Positions 10,153-22,762 of a stretch of DNA of 64,000 nt are shown here, piece after piece. Origin of the DNA: Pseudomonadota bacterium (GTDB lineage Bacteria > Pseudomonadota > Gammaproteobacteria > Enterobacterales > Enterobacteriaceae); contig JAGTSE010000001.1 in the NCBI GenBank assembly GCA_018261615.1, positions 62,001-126,000 on the forward strand, written 5' to 3'. How positions within the stretch are numbered: the first letter of the stretch is position 1; each line of letters opens with the position of its first letter. The position numbers and the translations under genes are program-made. Below the pieces are notes generated by a model. It was not told the DNA's origin. It saw nothing but the letters and a program-made list of their open reading frames with translations, and did not search any database.

Positions 10153-10720
10153 ATGGCAATAGCACTGGTCACTGGCGCCAGCCGTGGTATTGGGAAAGCC
10201 ACTGCGCTGCAACTGGCATGCGAAGGCTACACCGTGGCGGTGAACTATCATCACAACATTGAAGCCGCGACGGACGTTATCAAACAAATTGTCGATGCAG
10301 GGGGGAACGCTTTTGCCGTATTTCCTCTGTTGCCGGGAAGCGGTAAAACGCATGTCCTTCAAGCATGGCGGTAAGGGTGGGGCGATAGTCAATGTTTCTT
10401 CAGCGGCGTCACGTCTGGGCGCACCGGGTGAATATGTGGATTATGCCGCGTCCAAGGGCGCGGTGGATTCTCTGACAACCGGGTTATCGCTGGAGGTAGC
10501 GGCGCAGGGCATCCGTGTTAACTGTGTGCGCCCCGGTTTGATTTATACCGATATTCATGCATCTGGCGGGGAACCGGGGCGAGTGGATCGCGTGAAATCG
10601 TTGCTGCCGATGCAGCGCGGCGGCCAGCCTGAAGAGGTGGCCCAGGCGATTGTCTGGCTGCTGAGCGAGAAGGCGTCGTACGTAACGGGAAGCTTTATTG
10701 AACTTGCGGGCGGTAAATAA
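10153..10720 (+). pseudogene. ygfF: Short-chain dehydrogenase YgfF, internally deleted
   Basis: The first part (MAIALVTGASRGIGKATAL) carries the TGxxxGIG nucleotide-binding motif. After about 58 codons the frame breaks at around 10320 and the protein resumes in another frame at FLCCREAVKRM, keeping the catalytic YAASK and the normal C terminus (SFIELAGGK). Compared with E. coli YgfF about 65 codons are missing between these points, including the NNAG region. Neither fragment can give a working SDR enzyme. In E. coli ygfF also lies near bglA. Confidence 0.88.
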
Positions 10721-10726
10721 ATTACC

Positions 10727-10760
10727 CCTGACCCTCTCCCCATCGGTGGCGAGGGTCAGG
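10727..10760. terminator. Hairpin between convergent ygfF remnant and bglA
   Basis: CCTGACCCTC and GAGGGTCAGG form a perfect 10-bp stem around a 14-nt loop between the two converging genes. T-runs are weak, so it is a likely 3'-end structure rather than a strong intrinsic terminator. Confidence 0.5.
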
Positions 10761-10767
10761 AGAGACG

Positions 10768-12291
<1,524 letters not shown>

Positions 12292-12316
12292 TTACACCAG
12301 AAAAACGCCCTGTTTT

Positions 12317-13051
12317 TTATGCTATTTTCTTCGCCAGTTTGCGCCCTAGCGATTCCAGAATATAAATGACCGGAATTTGCGTCGTAATATCGTAGCCACC
12401 GGGAATACGCGTGGGGGGAATATGCCAGGAGAGATTAAAATCCGCCAGTTTCGCCAGGCGCGACTGTTCATGGCTGGTAATAGACAGTACTTTGCAGTGA
12501 TGCAGGCTGAACTGCCCGGCAAAACGCAGGATCTCCTCAGTCTCGCCAGAGACAGAAAGGACAATCGCCAGTGCATTTTTTGCCATGTCATTGGTGACAG
12601 GGAAATAAGGATCGTCGATATGGTTGCTGAATTTTCCGATATTAGAGAAAAAACGGGCGCCATATTTTGCCAGTGCGCCGGATGTGCCAGCACCGACAAA
12701 GATAATTCGCTCTGAGGATAATATTATATCGACGGCTTTATTTAGCAGTGAATCAAATTCATCGTTGTTTACGCTTTTAAAAAAGCTAATAACTTCACTG
12801 GCGCCAAAATTCGCCTGCGGTAACGCATTTTGCTCTAAATATAATTTGAAGCGGACGCGAAACTCCGAATAACCTTCGCAGTTGAGCTTGCGGCAAAAAC
12901 GCAGCACCGTGGTGGTGGAGACGCCCGCCGCATCGGCCAGCTCGCGGATCGTCATATACATCACTTTGTCGCGGTTTTTGACCACATAGTGATAGACCAT
13001 CATCTCCAGATTATTCAGGTTGGCGATAGCGGAGTGAGTAAACATCGTCAC
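12317..13051 (-). CDS. MurR/RpiR family transcriptional regulator
   Basis: This 244-residue protein has an N-terminal HTH of the RpiR type (MTIRELADAAGVSTTTVLRFCRKL, about 33-56) and a C-terminal SIS sugar-phosphate-binding domain starting near residue 110 (IIFVGAGTSGALAKYGARFF). RpiR-type proteins sense phosphosugars. It sits 116 bp upstream of bglA on the same strand, so control of bglA by a phospho-beta-glucoside is a reasonable inference. I do not recall this gene at the E. coli K-12 bglA locus. Confidence 0.88.
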   Translation of the reverse strand: MTMFTHSAIANLNNLEMMVYHYVVKNRDKVMYMTIRELADAAGVSTTTVLRFCRKLNCEGYSEFRVRFKLYLEQNALPQANFGASEVISFFKSVNNDEFDSLLNKAVDIILSSERIIFVGAGTSGALAKYGARFFSNIGKFSNHIDDPYFPVTNDMAKNALAIVLSVSGETEEILRFAGQFSLHHCKVLSITSHEQSRLAKLADFNLSWHIPPTRIPGGYDITTQIPVIYILESLGRKLAKKIA

Positions 13052-13390
13052 GGTGGTGTCCTTTGCTCTCTGTTAACGTTGTCAGCTGGCGTGCAATTGT
13101 GTGACCACATGCTGCCATAGCTCCGGCTGGCTTGCCCTGAGTTCTTTCCCCGGTATAAAAATCTGATTTAGCTGCCTGCATATTGTCATTTCCGCTTCAT
13201 ACTTTCATCCTACATTCACGTTTCATGGACGTATGCTCCTTGCGAGAAGGATGAACAGTTGTAACGCCAGTCGTCAGCTTAAATGCTGCGAATACCATGA
13301 TACGATTTTTTTTAGCGTACATGTGTGCACTGGAATCATTCTCAGTTACTCTATTGATGCAATGTTTTTTGAGTTCTCCTGGAGTTAGCT
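13052..13390. other. Non-coding interval, rpiR-like / yqfA promoters
   Basis: This 339-bp divergent intergenic region carries the promoters of the RpiR-type gene (minus) and yqfA (plus). I see no convincing ORF or repeat. A ribosome site (TCTCCTGGAGTTAGCT) directly precedes yqfA. Confidence 0.5.
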
Positions 13391-14050
13391 ATGGTCAAGA
13401 AACCCTTAATCGAACAGGGATACACACTGGCAGAAGAAATCGCCAACAGTATTAGCCACGGAATTGGGCTGGTGTTCGGTATAGTCGGGCTGGTGCTGCT
13501 GCTGGTACAGGCAGTCGATGTAAAGGCCAGTACAATTGCTATCACCAGTTACTCGCTTTATGGCGGTAGCATGATTTTGCTGTTCCTTGCCTCTACGCTT
13601 TACCATGCCATTCCGTACCAGCGAACCAAGGTGTGGCTGAAGAAATTTGACCACTGCGCTATTTATCTGCTGATTGCCGGAACGTATACACCGTTTCTGC
13701 TGGTTGGGCTGGACTCGCCGCTGGCGCGCGGGCTGATGATCGTTATCTGGAGCCTCGCCCTGCTGGGGATCTTATTTAAACTCACCATTGCCCATCGTTT
13801 TAAAGTACTGTCGCTGGTGACCTACCTGACCATGGGCTGGCTGTCGCTAATTGTGATTTATCAGCTTGCCACGCGCCTGTCGGTTGGCGGCGTAACGCTA
13901 CTGGCTGTGGGCGGCATGGTCTATTCGCTCGGCGTGATTTTTTACGTCTGCAAACGCATCCCTTATAACCACGCAATCTGGCACGGCTTCGTGCTGGGCG
14001 GCAGTGTCTGCCACTTCCTGGCGATTTATTTGTACGTCGGACAGGTTTGA
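13391..14050 (+). CDS. yqfA: Hemolysin III / PAQR family membrane protein YqfA
   Basis: This 219-residue inner-membrane protein has about seven hydrophobic segments and the family signatures SHGIGLVFG near the N terminus, STLYHAI in the first third and [18 protein letters not shown] near the C terminus. The conserved His and Ser/Asp residues form a metal site in PAQR proteins. The enteric function is not firmly known (linked to fatty acid or membrane homeostasis). It closely matches E. coli YqfA. Confidence 0.94.
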   Translation: MVKKPLIEQGYTLAEEIANSISHGIGLVFGIVGLVLLLVQAVDVKASTIAITSYSLYGGSMILLFLASTLYHAIPYQRTKVWLKKFDHCAIYLLIAGTYTPFLLVGLDSPLARGLMIVIWSLALLGILFKLTIAHRFKVLSLVTYLTMGWLSLIVIYQLATRLSVGGVTLLAVGGMVYSLGVIFYVCKRIPYNHAIWHGFVLGGSVCHFLAIYLYVGQV

Positions 14051-14055
14051 GTGAG

Positions 14056-14082
14056 AGCCGGTGGCGATTTCCGCCCCCGGCT
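14056..14082. terminator. Shared hairpin between yqfA and ygfZ
   Basis: AGCCGG and CCGGCT, with GGCG/CGCC inside, form a stem between the two convergent genes. There is no long T-run on either side. Confidence 0.5.
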
Positions 14083-14090
14083 TAGCGCAT

Positions 14091-15071
14091 TTACTCTTCC
14101 AGTGAATAAGGCAGCGGCTCGATGCTCAACGTATTCGCATCGTCGCGCACGCGGAAAACGCTGCCGGGTTCCATATCGTTATTCATCACCACCTGAACCA
14201 AAAGGCGTCCGTCATCAAGCTGCACAGATGCCAGCACGGTACCAGTACGGCGCCAGTTGTCTCCCATCTTCAACTCAAGATCTTCTCCCGCTTCCGGCAC
14301 CCGGCTGGCTGTCCCCGCCAGATACCACAATGCGCGCTTGTTGGCGCCGCGGAATTTTGCTCTTGCCACCATCTCCTGGCCGGTGTAACAGCCTTTTTTA
14401 AAGCTGATGCCGCCCAGCGCCTGTAGGTTAGTGGCCTGTGGGATAAACTGCCCGCTGTTTGGCGCATCAATAACCGGCAAGCCCGCTTCGATATTCAGTG
14501 CCAGCCACTGCTGACTGTTATTAAGCTGCGCTTCGCCACGCAGTTTTTCGGTCACTTGTTGCGCCGTTGCGGTGCTGGTTACCAGCAGGAAACGCTCGGC
14601 AGGATGCGCAAACCACAGCAGAGTGGTATCGCCCGCCTGTACAACCTGTTTTTCATTGTCCGGAAGGGTGGTAAAGAGATTCGCCAGCGCCGCGCGCGCC
14701 TGAAAACCAGCTACGCCCATCAGTACGTGTTCATCGTCTTGTGCAATGGCGACTTTAGAGAATACGGCATACTTTTTCAGTTCACGAAGCTGCGCTTCCC
14801 GCACGCTGCGGCGCAGGATCCAGGCAAAACCATCCTGAAAGTGGAACAACCGCATATTGCTCCACATTTTCCCTTTAGAATCGCAGTGTGCCGCCAGCAG
14901 GTGCTGTTCAGGCGTCATAGTGGTGACATCGGCGGTCACCTGACCTTGCAGGTATTTTCCGCTATCTGCGCCGGTAATCGTTGCCAGCGCCCAGTCATCA
15001 AGCGTCATAAGCGTCAGCGGCAGACGTGATGATGCGGTCGGCTGGCGCGGAGGAAACGGAGTAAAAGGCAT
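14091..15071 (-). CDS. ygfZ: tRNA-modifying / Fe-S assembly protein YgfZ
   Basis: This 326-residue folate-binding protein is related to GcvT and helps maintain certain Fe-S enzymes such as MiaB. The signature K-G-C-Y-T-G-Q-E with its essential cysteine is visible near residue 225, followed by [13 protein letters not shown]. It is divergent from sdhE, as in E. coli; the K-12 neighbour yqfB is absent here. Confidence 0.96.
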   Translation of the reverse strand: MPFTPFPPRQPTASSRLPLTLMTLDDWALATITGADSGKYLQGQVTADVTTMTPEQHLLAAHCDSKGKMWSNMRLFHFQDGFAWILRRSVREAQLRELKKYAVFSKVAIAQDDEHVLMGVAGFQARAALANLFTTLPDNEKQVVQAGDTTLLWFAHPAERFLLVTSTATAQQVTEKLRGEAQLNNSQQWLALNIEAGLPVIDAPNSGQFIPQATNLQALGGISFKKGCYTGQEMVARAKFRGANKRALWYLAGTASRVPEAGEDLELKMGDNWRRTGTVLASVQLDDGRLLVQVVMNNDMEPGSVFRVRDDANTLSIEPLPYSLEE

Positions 15072-15318
15072 AATAATGTCCTGATTAGCTTAACGCTGTG
15101 TTGGTTCTTAATGGTAAAAGAGCCGTTGTTCAATGCAAGTAATAAAGCATGCGTTTTGTGCCATTGTGCATGTGTTGCGCAGCATTACGCAGCGTAATGA
15201 TATTTTTGCAGTGGGTGCGATTAATTATGGAAGCAGTCCCGCGAAGCGAAATATTCCGCAAAAGGAATATTAAAAACACGTTACAATGGGGTCATTATTA
15301 TGATGCAGGGAGAAAATC

Positions 15319-15585
15319 ATGGATATTAACAACAAAGCCCGTATCCACTGGGCGTGCCGCCGTGGAATGCGTGAACTCGATATCTCAATCATGCCTTTTT
15401 TCGAACATGAGTACGACAAGCTGAGCGATGATGATAAACAGCTGTTTGTTCGTCTGTTGGAAAGTGACGATCCTGACTTATTCAACTGGTTAATGAATCA
15501 TGGTAAGCCTCAGGATGCGGAGTTACAAAGAATGGTGCAGTTAATCCAGAAACGGAATCGGGATCGTGGTCCTGTGGCAATCTGA
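15319..15585 (+). CDS. sdhE: FAD assembly factor SdhE
   Basis: This 88-residue protein promotes covalent flavinylation of SdhA and FrdA. The key RGMRELD motif ([20 protein letters not shown]) is present at about residues 15-35. The gene overlaps cptA by 20 bp, the conserved sdhE-cptA (ygfY-ygfX) arrangement. Confidence 0.97.
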   Translation: MDINNKARIHWACRRGMRELDISIMPFFEHEYDKLSDDDKQLFVRLLESDDPDLFNWLMNHGKPQDAELQRMVQLIQKRNRDRGPVAI

Positions 15586-15982
15586 GTTACGCGTCTCCTG
15601 GCGCGCACAATGGATCTCGCTTTTGCTCCACGGTCTGGGTGCGGCACTCATTTTGCTAATGCCCTGGCCTTTGAGTTACACACCGCTGTGGCTGCTGTTG
15701 CTGTCGCTGGTGGTTTTTGATTGCATGCGCAGCCAGCGGCGGATCAATGCCTGCCATGGCGAACTCAAACTGCTGATGGATTCCCGCCTGCGCTGGCAGG
15801 GTTTAGAATGGGATATCATTGGAACGCCATGGATGTTACGCGGTGGAATGATGCTGCGCTTGCGCCGTGAAGAGGATGGGCGCCGTCAACATTTATGGCT
15901 GGCGGCAGACAGTATGGATGCGCAGGAGTGGCGCGATCTGCGCCGGGTGATATCACAGAAACCGGCGCAGGGGCAGCATTAA
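15566..15982 (+). CDS. cptA: Inner-membrane protein CptA (YgfX)
   Basis: This 138-residue protein has two hydrophobic segments (about 18-55) and a basic cytoplasmic tail. It was described as the toxin of a pair with YgfY, affecting FtsZ and MreB, though YgfY is better known as SdhE. It starts at a GTG inside the end of sdhE ([16 protein letters not shown]), so translation is probably coupled. Confidence 0.92.
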   Translation: MVLWQSELRVSWRAQWISLLLHGLGAALILLMPWPLSYTPLWLLLLSLVVFDCMRSQRRINACHGELKLLMDSRLRWQGLEWDIIGTPWMLRGGMMLRLRREEDGRRQHLWLAADSMDAQEWRDLRRVISQKPAQGQH

Positions 15983-16001
15983 CAGGGGATGTGGCTATGC
16001 T

Positions 16002-16523
16002 TTAAACCAGCCGTTCCGCCATCTCTGTCAGGATTTGCTCACACCAGGACTGAATGCGCGAATCGCTCAGGTCGTACTGATTAGTTTCGTCCAGCGCCAG
16101 GCCGACAAACAGTTGACCATTGGCAATCACCGGTTTGCTGCTGGTAAATTCGTAGCCTTCAGTCGGCCAGTAGCCGATGAACGTCACGCCTTTAGGTGCC
16201 AGTTTGTCATGCAGCATACCCAGCGCATCAAGGAACCATTCTCCATAGCCGAGCTGATCGCCCATGCCGTATAGCGCGATGATTTTGCCGTCAAGATTGA
16301 GGTCATCAAGCTGATCCCAGATGGTTTCCCAGTCTTCCTGCAATTCGCCAAAATCCCAGGTCGGAATGCCGAGGATAAGTGCATCGTATTGCTCCATCAA
16401 TGCGGGATCATCGTCTTTCAGATTGTGCAGCGTCACCAGTTCCGGCCCGATAATTTCGCGGATTTTCTCCGCTGCCATTTCGGTATAGCAAGTGCTGGAA
16501 CCGTAAAACAGGCCAATATTCAT
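16002..16523 (-). CDS. fldB: Flavodoxin 2
   Basis: This 173-residue long-chain flavodoxin binds FMN and carries electrons; in E. coli fldB is a SoxRS target. The phosphate-binding loop [14 protein letters not shown] is at residues 8-21, and the aromatic FMN-stacking loops ([25 protein letters not shown]) are present. It is divergent from xerD. Confidence 0.97.
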   Translation of the reverse strand: MNIGLFYGSSTCYTEMAAEKIREIIGPELVTLHNLKDDDPALMEQYDALILGIPTWDFGELQEDWETIWDQLDDLNLDGKIIALYGMGDQLGYGEWFLDALGMLHDKLAPKGVTFIGYWPTEGYEFTSSKPVIANGQLFVGLALDETNQYDLSDSRIQSWCEQILTEMAERLV

Positions 16524-16623
16524 AACGTAAACTTCTCAATTCCGGATATGTCTTTATGAGCAGTGTACCAGAATCGTACGGCTATCAGGCATAATGCAGC
16601 GATTGAGAAACGGAGACGTTTTA

Positions 16624-17520
16624 ATGGAACAGGATTTCGCACGTATCGAACAATTTCTTGATGCGCTCTGGCTGGAAAACAATCTGGCGGATAATACGAT
16701 CAGCGCCTACCGCCGCGATTTGCAAGGCGTGGCCGAATGGCTGCATCATCGTGGAAGTAGTCTGGAGCAGGCGAGAAGCGATGATTTACAGGCGCTTCTG
16801 GCCGAACGCGTGGATGGCGGCTACAAAGCGACCAGTTCAGCGCGTCTGCTCAGCGCCGTGCGAAGACTCTTCCAGTACCTGTATCGGGAGAAAATCCGTA
16901 GCGACGATCCCAGCGCGCAACTGGCCTCGCCGAAGCTTCCGCTGCGTCTGCCAAAAGACTTAACGGAAGCGCAGGTTGAGAGGCTTTTACAGGCGCCGGT
17001 AGTTGACCAACCGCTGGAGTTACGCGATAAAGCCATGCTTGAGGTTTTATATGCCACCGGGCTTCGCGTCTCTGAACTGGTCGGATTGACCATGAGCGAT
17101 ATCAGTCTGCGCCAGGGAGTGGTACGGGTGATTGGTAAAGGCAATAAAGAACGGCTGGTGCCGTTGGGTGAAAATGCAGTGTACTGGGTGGAAAACTACC
17201 TTGAACACGGGCGTCCGTGGCTGCTGAACGGCGTATCGATAGATGTTTTGTTCCCCAGCCAGCGCGCTCAGCAGATGACGCGGCAGACTTTTTGGCACCG
17301 TATCAAGCACTATGCCGTGCTGGCGGGGATTGACAGTGAAAAGCTTTCCCCTCACGTTTTACGTCATGCTTTTGCCACGCATTTGCTTAATCACGGCGCG
17401 GATCTGCGCGTGGTGCAAATGCTACTGGGGCATCAGGATCTTTCAACAACGCAAATTTATACGCATGTGGCCACCGAGCGGCTGCGTAAGCTTCATGAAC
17501 AGCATCACCCGCGGGCGTGA
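16624..17520 (+). CDS. xerD: Site-specific tyrosine recombinase XerD
   Basis: XerD acts with XerC at dif to resolve chromosome dimers under FtsK control. The protein is 298 residues when started at the ATG at 16624 (MEQDFARIEQFLDALW), after a GGAG ribosome site. The catalytic set is visible: Arg in TGLRVSELVGL, the HVLRH block, His in MLLGHQDLS and the nucleophile Tyr in QIYTHV. It heads xerD-dsbC-recJ-prfB-lysS. Confidence 0.97.
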   Translation: MEQDFARIEQFLDALWLENNLADNTISAYRRDLQGVAEWLHHRGSSLEQARSDDLQALLAERVDGGYKATSSARLLSAVRRLFQYLYREKIRSDDPSAQLASPKLPLRLPKDLTEAQVERLLQAPVVDQPLELRDKAMLEVLYATGLRVSELVGLTMSDISLRQGVVRVIGKGNKERLVPLGENAVYWVENYLEHGRPWLLNGVSIDVLFPSQRAQQMTRQTFWHRIKHYAVLAGIDSEKLSPHVLRHAFATHLLNHGADLRVVQMLLGHQDLSTTQIYTHVATERLRKLHEQHHPRA

Positions 17521-17544
17521 TTGCTGATAATTAAAGGATGTTTT

Positions 17545-18258
17545 ATGAAAAATGGTTTGATTATGTTCACCCTGCTGGCAGCAGCTTTTTCTGGCGTTGC
17601 ACATGCCGACGACGCCGCGATCAAGCAGTCGTTGACAAAACTGGGTGTCCAGAGCTCTGAGATATTGCCCGCTTCCGTCGCCGGAATGAAAGCGGTATTG
17701 ACCAACAGCGGCGTGCTGTATGTGACCGAAGACGGCAAACATATTATCCAGGGGCCGATGTACGATGTCAGCGGCACGCAGCCGGTGAACGTCACCACGC
17801 AAATGTTGTTGCCGCACCTGAACGCGCTGGAAAAAGAGATGATTGTCTACAAAGCGCCGAAAGAAAAATACGTGATCACCGCGTTCACCGACATCACCTG
17901 CGGCTACTGCCAGAAATTGCACAGTGAGATGGCGGATTACAACGCGCTGGGCATCACCGTCCGCTATCTGGCGTTCCCGCGTCAGGGCGTGCCGAGTGAA
18001 GTGGAAAACCAGATGAAAGCGATCTGGTGCGCCAAAGATCGTAATAAAGCCTTTGATGACGCGATGGATGGCAAAGGTATCAAACCGGCTAACTGTGATA
18101 TTGATATTGCTAACCACTACGCGCTGGGCGTGCAGTTTGGCGTCAACGGAACACCGGCTATTGTGCTGAACGATGGCTACCTTGTTCCGGGCTATCAGGC
18201 ACCGGCTGAGATGAAAGCCTTCCTCGACAAACATCAGCAAGCCACCAGCGGTAAATAA
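17545..18258 (+). CDS. dsbC: Periplasmic disulfide isomerase DsbC
   Basis: This 237-residue precursor has a Sec signal peptide cut after AHA (MKNGLIMFTLLAAAFSGVAHA), a dimerisation domain, and a thioredoxin domain with the active site ITCGYCQKLH near residue 118 and a second structural cysteine pair. It reshuffles wrong disulfides in the periplasm and is kept reduced by DsbD. The ATG at 17545 is chosen because it gives a proper signal peptide. Confidence 0.97.
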   Translation: MKNGLIMFTLLAAAFSGVAHADDAAIKQSLTKLGVQSSEILPASVAGMKAVLTNSGVLYVTEDGKHIIQGPMYDVSGTQPVNVTTQMLLPHLNALEKEMIVYKAPKEKYVITAFTDITCGYCQKLHSEMADYNALGITVRYLAFPRQGVPSEVENQMKAIWCAKDRNKAFDDAMDGKGIKPANCDIDIANHYALGVQFGVNGTPAIVLNDGYLVPGYQAPAEMKAFLDKHQQATSGK

Positions 18259-18263
18259 GACGC

Positions 18264-19997
18264 GTGAAAGCTCAGATACAACTTCGCCGCCGTAAGGTGG
18301 ATGATTCTGCGGAACTGGCGGAAGACTTACCGCCGTTATTGCGTCGGCTCTACGCCAGCCGTGGTGTGCGTAAGACCTGCGAACTGGAGCGCAGCGTAAA
18401 AGGCATGCTGCCCTGGCAGCAACTTACCGGTATTGATGAGGCGGTTTCACACCTTTATCACGCACTGCGTGAAGGTTTACGCATCATCGTGGTCGGTGAT
18501 TTTGATGCCGATGGCGCAACCAGCACGGCGCTCAGCGTCCTGGCGCTACGTGAGCTGGGTTGTGAAAATGTGAGCTACCTGGTGCCGAACCGTTTTGATG
18601 ACGGTTACGGTCTCAGCCCGGAAGTGGTCGATCAGGCGCATGCGCGCGGCGCACAGTTGATCCTGACAGTGGACAACGGTATTTCTTCGCATGCCGGGGT
18701 GGCGCGGGCGCACGAACTGAGTATCCCTGTGGTCGTGACCGATCACCACCTGCCAGGTGATACCCTGCCGGATGCGGAAGCTATTGTGAACCCCAACCTG
18801 CGTGACTGTGATTTCCCGTCGAAATCGCTGGCAGGCGTCGGTGTCGCTTTTTATCTGATGCTCGCACTACGCGCTTTTCTGCGCGACAACGACTGGTTTG
18901 AATCGCGCGGGCTGGCAATGCCGAATCTTGCGGAACTGCTCGATCTCGTCGCGCTGGGAACAGTAGCAGATGTGGTGCCGCTTGATGCCAACAACCGTAT
19001 TCTCACCTGGCAAGGCCTGAGCCGGATCCGCGCCGGGCGCTGCCGTCCAGGCATTAAAGCGTTGCTTGAAATCGCCAACCGCGACGCGCAGAAACTGGCG
19101 GCGAGCGACCTGGGTTTTGCGTTGGGTCCACGCTTGAATGCGGCGGGCAGGCTGGATGATATGTCGGTGGGCGTCGCGCTGTTGTTATGCGATAACTTGG
19201 GAGAGGCGCGTCAGTTGGCCAACGATCTGGATGCGCTGAATCAGACGCGCAAAGAGATCGAACAAGGCATGCAGGTCGAAGCGCTAACCTTGTGCGAGCA
19301 GTTTGAACGAAGCCGAGATCCGTTGCCCGGCGGGCTGGCGATGTATCATCCTGAATGGCATCAGGGCGTGGTGGGGATTCTTGCCTCGCGTATCAAAGAG
19401 CGTTTTCATCGGCCTGTGATTGCTTTCGCGCCTGCTGGCGATGGCGTTCTGAAAGGTTCCGGGCGTTCGATTCAGGGGTTGCACATGCGTGATGCGCTGG
19501 AGCGGCTGGATACGCTCTACCCTGGCATGATGCTTAAGTTTGGCGGTCATGCGATGGCTGCCGGTTTGACGCTCGAAGAGCAACATTTCGAAGAGTTCCA
19601 ACAGCGCTTCGGCAAGCTGGTGACGGAATGGCTGGATCCGGCGCTGTTGCAGGGCGAAATTGTTTCTGACGGTCCGCTTACGCCGCAAGAGATGACGCTG
19701 GATGTTGCTGAAATGCTGCGTGAAGCCGGGCCGTGGGGGCAAATGTTCCCGGAGCCGCTGTTCGATGGCGAGTTTCGGCTGTTGCAGCAGCGGCTGGTGG
19801 GCGAGCGTCACCTGAAGGTGATGCTCGAGCCGGTTGGCGGCGGCCCGCTGCTCGATGGCATTGCGTTTAACGTCGATACCACCTGCTGGCCGGACAACGG
19901 CGTGCGCCAGGTGAATATTGCCTATAAACTTGATGTCAACGAGTTCCGCGGGAATCGTAGCGTACAGCTTATCATCGAAAATCTCTGGCCACTTTAG
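18264..19997 (+). CDS. recJ: Single-strand-specific 5'-3' exonuclease RecJ
   Basis: This 577-residue exonuclease acts in the RecFOR pathway, mismatch repair and base excision repair. The DHH phosphoesterase motifs are present: [13 protein letters not shown] near residue 80, [18 protein letters not shown], and the DHHA1-type [11 protein letters not shown] near residue 427. The start is GTG ([10 protein letters not shown]), 5 bp after dsbC; the weak start fits RecJ's low abundance. Confidence 0.97.
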   Translation: MKAQIQLRRRKVDDSAELAEDLPPLLRRLYASRGVRKTCELERSVKGMLPWQQLTGIDEAVSHLYHALREGLRIIVVGDFDADGATSTALSVLALRELGCENVSYLVPNRFDDGYGLSPEVVDQAHARGAQLILTVDNGISSHAGVARAHELSIPVVVTDHHLPGDTLPDAEAIVNPNLRDCDFPSKSLAGVGVAFYLMLALRAFLRDNDWFESRGLAMPNLAELLDLVALGTVADVVPLDANNRILTWQGLSRIRAGRCRPGIKALLEIANRDAQKLAASDLGFALGPRLNAAGRLDDMSVGVALLLCDNLGEARQLANDLDALNQTRKEIEQGMQVEALTLCEQFERSRDPLPGGLAMYHPEWHQGVVGILASRIKERFHRPVIAFAPAGDGVLKGSGRSIQGLHMRDALERLDTLYPGMMLKFGGHAMAAGLTLEEQHFEEFQQRFGKLVTEWLDPALLQGEIVSDGPLTPQEMTLDVAEMLREAGPWGQMFPEPLFDGEFRLLQQRLVGERHLKVMLEPVGGGPLLDGIAFNVDTTCWPDNGVRQVNIAYKLDVNEFRGNRSVQLIIENLWPL

Positions 19998-20088
19998 CGC
20001 CAGTATTCGCTACAAAAAAGGGCGTGGATCCGGTAAACTCCCGCCCTTATCACCGCATTTTGACAAGTCCATTAAAAGAAATCAGACC

Positions 20089-21187
20089 ATGTTTGAAATT
20101 AACCCGGTAAAAAATCGTATTCAGGACCTCACGGAGCGCTCCGACGTTCTTAGGGGGTATCTTTGACTATGACGCCAAGAAAGAGCGTCTGGAAGAAGTA
20201 AACGCCGAGCTGGAGCAGCCGGACGTCTGGAATGAGCCAGAGCGCGCACAGGCGCTGGGCAAAGAACGTTCCTCACTTGAAGCTATCGTCGATACCCTCA
20301 ATCAAATGTCGCAGGGACTGGAAGATGTCTCCGGCCTGCTGGAGCTGGCGGTAGAAGCTGACGACGAAGAAACCTTTAACGAAGCGGTTGTCGAGCTGGA
20401 CGGGCTGGAAGAGAAGCTGGCGCAGCTTGAGTTCCGCCGCATGTTCTCCGGCGAGTATGATAGCGCCGATTGCTACCTGGATATCCAGGCGGGCTCCGGT
20501 GGTACCGAAGCGCAGGATTGGGCGAGCATGCTGATGCGCATGTATCTGCGCTGGGCGGAAGCGCGCGGCTTCAAAACTGAAATTATCGAAGAGTCTGAAG
20601 GTGAAGTCGCCGGTATTAAATCTGTGACCATCAAGATCATCGGCGATTACGCCTACGGCTGGCTGCGTACCGAAACCGGCGTTCACCGCCTGGTGCGTAA
20701 GAGCCCATTCGACTCCGGCGGCCGTCGTCATACCTCCTTTAGCTCCGCGTTTGTCTACCCGGAAGTGGAAGATGATATTGATATCGAGATTAACCCGGCA
20801 GATCTGCGTATTGACGTCTATCGCGCATCCGGCGCGGGCGGCCAGCACGTTAACCGTACGGAATCCGCGGTGCGTATTACCCATATTCCGACCGGGCTGG
20901 TAACGCAGTGCCAGAACGACCGTTCTCAGCATAAAAACAAAGACCAGGCCATGAAGCAGATGAAAGCGAAGCTTTATGAACTGGAAATGCAAAAGAAAAA
21001 TGCGGAGAAACAGGCGATGGAAGACACCAAGTCAGATATCGGCTGGGGAAGCCAGATCCGTTCTTATGTCCTGGATGATTCCCGCATCAAAGATCTGCGT
21101 ACTGGGGTAGAAACCCGTAACACGCAGGCGGTGCTGGACGGCAGCCTGGATCAATTCATCGAAGCAAGTTTGAAAGCAGGGTTATGA
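20089..21187 (+). CDS. prfB: Peptide chain release factor 2, programmed +1 frameshift
   Basis: RF2 ends translation at UGA and UAA. The ATG at 20089 opens a frame that stops at codon 26 (TGA, 20164-20166); the rest lies in the +1 frame, continuing [12 protein letters not shown] to 21187. The slip site AGGGGGTATCTTTGAC at 20152-20167 holds the internal Shine-Dalgarno and CUU-UGA used for autoregulation. The catalytic GGQ ([12 protein letters not shown]) and the UGA-recognising SPF tripeptide (RKSPFDSGG) are present. The coordinates span both frames. Confidence 0.98.
20152..20167 (+). promoter_or_regulatory. prfB programmed frameshift signal
   Basis: AGGGGG sits three bases before the CUU UGA C slip codons, identical to the E. 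coli signal. Low RF2 makes ribosomes pause at UGA and slip +1, so RF2 controls its own synthesis. Confidence 0.97.
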
Positions 21188-21196
21188 GGAACCAAC

Positions 21197-22714
21197 ATGT
21201 CTGAACAACAAGCACAGGGCGCTGACGCGGCAGTCGATCTTAACAATGAACTGAAAACCCGCCGCGAGAAGCTGGCGCAACTGCGCGAGCAGGGTGTGCC
21301 GTTCCCGAACGATTTCCGTCGTGACCAGACCGCTGACAAGCTGCACGCTGAATTTGATGGCAAAGAGAACGAAGAACTGGAAACCCTGGGCATTGAAGTG
21401 GCTGTTGCAGGCCGCATGATGACCCGCCGCATTATGGGTAAAGCCTCATTCGTAACCTTGCAGGATATGGGGGGCCGTATTCAGCTGTATGTTGTGCGCG
21501 ATGATCTTGCCGAAGGCGTGTATAACGAGCAGTTCAAGAAATGGGACCTCGGCGATATCCTCGGCGCGCGCGGCAAGCTGTTCAAAACCAAGACCGGCGA
21601 ACTTTCCATTCACTGCACCGAACTGCGTCTGCTGACCAAAGCTCTGCGTCCGCTGCCGGACAAATTCCACGGCTTGCAGGATCAGGAAGCGCGCTATCGC
21701 CAGCGTTACCTGGATCTCATCTCTAACGATGAATCCCGCAATACCTTTAAAGTGCGTTCGCAGATCCTGGCCGGTATTCGCCAGTTCATGGTGGGCCGCG
21801 ACTTTATGGAAGTTGAAACGCCGATGATGCAAGTGATCCCGGGCGGTGCGTCCGCGCGTCCGTTTATCACCCATCACAACGCGCTGGATCTGGACATGTA
21901 TCTGCGTATCGCGCCGGAACTGTACCTTAAACGTCTGGTGGTTGGCGGCTTCGAGCGTGTGTTCGAAATCAACCGTAACTTCCGTAACGAAGGTATTTCC
22001 GTTCGCCATAACCCGGAGTTCACTATGATGGAACTCTATATGGCGTATGCAGATTATAAAGATTTGATCGAACTGACCGAATCGTTGTTCCGCACGCTGG
22101 CGCAGAACATCCTCGGCAAAACTGAAGTGCCTTACGGCGATGAAGTTTTCGACTTCGGCAAACCGTTCGAAAAACTGACCATGCGCGAAGCGATCAGGAA
22201 ATACCGTCCGGAAACCAACATGGCGGATCTGGATAACTTCGACAGCGCGAAGGCGATTGCTGAAAGTATCGGTATCAAAGTTGAGAAGAGCTGGGGCCTG
22301 GGCCGTATCGTGACCGAAATCTTCGAAGAAGTGGCCGAAGCGCATCTGATTCAACCGACCTTTATTACGGAATATCCGGCGGAAGTTTCCCCGCTGGCGC
22401 GCCGTAACGACGTTAATCCGGAAATCACCGATCGCTTCGAGTTTTTCATCGGCGGTCGTGAAATTGGTAACGGTTTTAGCGAGCTGAATGACGCGGAAGA
22501 TCAGGCACAGCGTTTTGCTGACCAGGTTGCAGCGAAGGATGCTGGCGACGACGAAGCGATGTTCTTCGACGAAGACTACGTGACCGCGCTGGAACACGGT
22601 CTGCCGCCGACGGCGGGTCTGGGCATTGGTATCGACCGTATGGTTATGTTGTTTACCAACAGCCACACCATTCGCGATGTGATCCTGTTCCCGGCAATGC
22701 GTCCGGTGAAGTAA
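21197..22714 (+). CDS. lysS: Lysyl-tRNA synthetase (class II)
   Basis: This 505-residue enzyme charges tRNA-Lys. It has an N-terminal OB-fold anticodon-binding domain (about 65-150) and a class IIb catalytic domain with motif 2 ([20 protein letters not shown]) and motif 3 ([17 protein letters not shown]). It starts 9 bp after prfB in the conserved prfB-lysS operon. Confidence 0.97.
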   Translation: MSEQQAQGADAAVDLNNELKTRREKLAQLREQGVPFPNDFRRDQTADKLHAEFDGKENEELETLGIEVAVAGRMMTRRIMGKASFVTLQDMGGRIQLYVVRDDLAEGVYNEQFKKWDLGDILGARGKLFKTKTGELSIHCTELRLLTKALRPLPDKFHGLQDQEARYRQRYLDLISNDESRNTFKVRSQILAGIRQFMVGRDFMEVETPMMQVIPGGASARPFITHHNALDLDMYLRIAPELYLKRLVVGGFERVFEINRNFRNEGISVRHNPEFTMMELYMAYADYKDLIELTESLFRTLAQNILGKTEVPYGDEVFDFGKPFEKLTMREAIRKYRPETNMADLDNFDSAKAIAESIGIKVEKSWGLGRIVTEIFEEVAEAHLIQPTFITEYPAEVSPLARRNDVNPEITDRFEFFIGGREIGNGFSELNDAEDQAQRFADQVAAKDAGDDEAMFFDEDYVTALEHGLPPTAGLGIGIDRMVMLFTNSHTIRDVILFPAMRPVK

Positions 22715-22730
22715 TCGCTCAGCGCTAAAA

Positions 22731-22762
22731 AAAGCCCCGGCGTGAACAACCCCGGGGCTTTT
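22731..22762. terminator. Bidirectional terminator between lysS and idi
   Basis: AAAGCCCCGG and CCCGGGGCTTTT pair in a strong GC stem with an A-run before and a T-run after, serving both lysS and the convergent idi. Confidence 0.9.

Noticed and set aside
20306..21187. RF2 as a shorter protein starting at an internal ATG
   Set aside because: The upstream ATG at 20089, the in-frame UGA at codon 26 and the exact slip signal show the usual programmed frameshift; this is not a truncated gene.
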